Shown: positions 6,381 to 7,781 of the stretch, in pieces
Layout of the letters: each line of letters starts with the position of its first letter
How positions within the stretch are numbered: position 1 is the stretch's first letter
Assembly (NCBI GenBank): GCA_030673355.1
Contig: DAOVJF010000104.1
Location: forward strand, 1 to 7,781
From: Planctomycetota bacterium
GTDB lineage: Bacteria > JAJVIF01 > JAPKYR01
Length of the DNA stretch: 7,781 nt
Reading direction: 5' to 3'
The notes under the pieces: model-generated
The model's input: the letters and a program-made list of their open reading frames with translations, nothing else
What the model was told of the DNA's origin: nothing
The model's database searches: none
Made by a program: the position numbers and the translations under genes

Positions 6381-6394
6381 GTTTATATACAAAC
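6381..6394. repeat. 14-bp near-palindrome GTTTATATACAAAC
   Basis: Six of seven base pairs are symmetric about the centre (the exception is 6385/6390). It abuts the 12-bp inverted repeat that begins at 6395. It could be an operator-like site for the DUF502 gene downstream on the minus strand, but no regulator is known. Confidence 0.4.
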
Positions 6395-6432
6395 ATCCTT
6401 ATATCCCCGACCGGGAGTAAGGATATAAGGAT
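6395..6432. repeat. Perfect 12-bp inverted repeat with 14-nt loop
   Basis: ATCCTTATATCC (6395-6406) is the exact reverse complement of GGATATAAGGAT (6421-6432), around the loop 6407-6420. It stands between the secDF terminator and the DUF502 gene. No U-run follows on the minus strand (GTTTGTATAT), so it is not a standard terminator there. It could be an operator, an RNA stabilising stem, or a remnant of a small repeat element. Only one copy is present in the window. Confidence 0.75.
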
Positions 6433-6434
6433 CT

Positions 6435-6464
6435 AAAAAAAGGCGCCAATATATTCGGCACCTT
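6435..6464 (-). terminator. Intrinsic terminator of secDF
   Basis: On the minus strand AAGGTGCC (6464-6457) pairs with GGCGCCTT (6447-6440) around a 9-nt loop, with one G-U wobble. A run of seven T (6441-6435) overlaps the end of the stem. It lies 35 nt past the secF stop. The plus strand would have a C-A mismatch instead, so the structure favours minus-strand transcription. Confidence 0.88.
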
Positions 6465-6499
6465 AAATTTCAATTTTAAAAAACTTTTTTCAGGGTATC

Positions 6500-7648
6500 C
6501 TAATACCGGCGTCTTCTCCGTTTCTGCTTCGACTTTTTTGGTTTTGGCTTCGTTTGAGGTTGTGTAACTGTAATCTGCTCGACTGCCTCGGATTCCTCGA
6601 TCTCGTCCTTATCCGCGAAACCGATCAATTCTTCCTCGTCATCCTCCAAAATAATCCCGGTGGCGCCCCCACCGATCTTATCAGCAATTACAGTCAGACC
6701 TTTACCGCGAATACGCCAGCTTACGAGGAGGATACTAGCCACGAAAATACTTGAATAAGTTCCGGTGAGGACCCCCACACCAAGTCCGACCATGAAAGTG
6801 CGAAGGCTGATCCCGCCGAAAATCAACAGAGCCAAAATTACGAGAAGTGTGGTAAAGGATGTGTTAATGGATCTCGCCATGGTTTCGAGCAGGCTCTGGT
6901 TCACGAGACGATCGAAAGGCAGATGCCTTTTAACCTTCATATTCTCGCGAATCCTGTCATAGATGACAATAGTATCGTTTATTGAATACCCCAGAACAGT
7001 AAGGAGAACGGCCACGAATGGTGAGTTGATCTCGAACCCAAGAAGGGCATATACGCCGATCAGGATTATTACATCGTGGAACAGCGCCACTACCGCGAAA
7101 ACAGCGAAGTCGAACGACAACCGAATCGTAATGTAAACCAGAATCCCGAGTAAACCCACCAGGACCCCGATCAAGGCCTTTGTAGTCAGTTCCTTACCGA
7201 TTACCGCGCCAACCTCGGTTTCCTCGAGGATCGTATAGTCGCCGCCGTACGATCGAATTTCATCGTAAAGCCCCGAAGCTTCCTCGGGATTTTCAAGCAG
7301 GGTTGAATCAGCGCGAATATGTACGATAACTGCCGGATTTCCGGTATCGGATTCTTCGGCAGTCAACAGGGTGGTCTGGACCTGGGTGGATTTTTCGGTG
7401 TGTGAGTCGACAAGGAGCTGAATATCATGCCCGAAAATCGCCGTATCCTTTGATGTGTCCCAGTTATCGAACTCGAGTTGTAGAATGCTTCCGCCGGTGA
7501 AATCGATGCCTCGAATAAGGGGGAACCCTTCGGTCGCCATATTTTTAACAATACCGACCATGCCGAGAACGATCACGATGATGCTGAAGGTATACCAGAG
7601 CTTTGCTTTGCCGATAATGTCAAATTTACTTCTGCTGAAATCCATCAT
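6500..7648 (-). CDS. secF: Protein translocase subunit SecF
   Basis: SecF pairs with SecD in the inner membrane. The complex uses the proton motive force to help pull proteins through SecYEG. The 382-residue product shows a first membrane segment at about 18-36 and then GIDFTGG (47-53). The periplasmic P1 domain follows to about residue 140. Next are VGAVIGKEL (146-154) and five more membrane segments between about 156 and 310. These include FHDV (190-193), LGYSINDTIVIYDRIREN (219-236), NQSLLETMARSINTS (250-264) and GTYSSIFVA (296-304). The family signatures are complete. The Escherichia coli protein has 323 residues. The extra length here is a cytoplasmic tail, acidic at 335-357 and then strongly basic at 367-381, ending KRRRRRY. 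Translation probably begins at ATG 7648 or the adjacent ATG 7645; GGGGGTGAT lies just upstream. The start overlaps the secD stop (ATGA). Confidence 0.98.
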   Translation of the reverse strand: MMDFSRSKFDIIGKAKLWYTFSIIVIVLGMVGIVKNMATEGFPLIRGIDFTGGSILQLEFDNWDTSKDTAIFGHDIQLLVDSHTEKSTQVQTTLLTAEESDTGNPAVIVHIRADSTLLENPEEASGLYDEIRSYGGDYTILEETEVGAVIGKELTTKALIGVLVGLLGILVYITIRLSFDFAVFAVVALFHDVIILIGVYALLGFEINSPFVAVLLTVLGYSINDTIVIYDRIRENMKVKRHLPFDRLVNQSLLETMARSINTSFTTLLVILALLIFGGISLRTFMVGLGVGVLTGTYSSIFVASILLVSWRIRGKGLTVIADKIGGGATGIILEDDEEELIGFADKDEIEESEAVEQITVTQPQTKPKPKKSKQKRRRRRY

Positions 7649-7781
7649 TTTGCATCACCCCCGGATGAGAATGTTGCAACATCCTTTTCCCTGATTCCGA
7701 ACAGGGGGTATTTCTGCAATGTTTTGTAATTCAGAGCCGTTTCCACGAGAACCCTGGTGAAAACAAGCGCTGAGAACATCG
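7645..7781 (-). CDS. secD: Protein translocase subunit SecD, C-terminal end only
   Basis: The minus-strand frame is open from the right edge and gives the last 44 residues of a protein, ending with TGA at 7645-7647. It starts MFSALVFTRVLVETAL, which matches the last membrane segment of SecD. It continues into a short polar cytoplasmic tail, including KYPLFGIREK and SSGGDAK. The identification rests on this segment and on its position directly before secF. The stop overlaps the secF start as ATGA, so translation of the two is coupled, as expected for subunits of one complex. The rest of the gene and its promoter lie outside the window. Confidence 0.92.
   Translation of the reverse strand, partial: MFSALVFTRVLVETALNYKTLQKYPLFGIREKDVATFSSGGDAK

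Noticed and set aside
6478..6490. AAAAAA-C-TTTTTT between the secF stop and its terminator
   Set aside because: Only A/T pairing with a 1-nt centre; it cannot form a useful hairpin and is explained by AT-rich intergenic sequence.
1..7781. CRISPR array, tRNA or rRNA gene, insertion sequence, attachment site, phage or defence island
   Set aside because: I saw no spaced direct repeats, cloverleaf or rRNA-like sequence, transposase or integrase motifs, or terminal repeats. Nearly all the window is occupied by ordinary chromosomal genes.

Overview
The window reads as ordinary chromosomal DNA of a Gram-negative-type (diderm), probably uncultured bacterium. The evidence is a secDF pair, a complete HslVU protease, a membrane-anchored tetraheme cytochrome-like protein and an aromatic-rich protein of secreted type. 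Base composition is roughly balanced by eye. The phylum cannot be fixed from these genes; an FCB-type or deltaproteobacterium-like lineage is only a guess.

Layout: six consecutive genes and the end of a seventh lie on the minus strand, so they read from right to left. At the right edge is the 3' end of secD (7645-7781), which overlaps secF (6500-7648) by ATGA coupling. A good intrinsic terminator (6435-6464) ends secDF. Next to it are a perfect 12-bp inverted repeat (6395-6432) and an abutting near-palindrome (6381-6394), both of unknown role. Then come a DUF502 membrane protein (5607-6305), a DnaQ-like DEDDh exonuclease with an extra N-terminal region (4654-5547), and a lipoprotein-like protein that joins a 5'-nucleotidase-like domain to four CXXCH heme sites (3104-4621). 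The leftmost minus-strand unit is hslV-hslU (2967 to 950), with its own extended -10 promoter and a 5'-leader hairpin. A terminator at 906-934 separates hslU from a convergent plus-strand gene that enters from the left edge (2-877).

How the genes work together: SecDF assists protein export through SecYEG, and the cytochrome-like lipoprotein and probably the left-edge protein would be exported that way. HslU unfolds cytoplasmic proteins and feeds them to the HslV threonine protease. The exonuclease is likely a DNA or RNA processing or repair enzyme. These genes share a strand but not an evident pathway.

I found no phage, transposon, CRISPR, defence or biosynthetic system. The most interesting points are the metallophosphatase-like domain that lacks its usual metal ligands and is fused to hemes, the leader architecture and start of hslVU, the longer HslU I-domain, the polybasic SecF tail, and several unexplained palindromes between genes.
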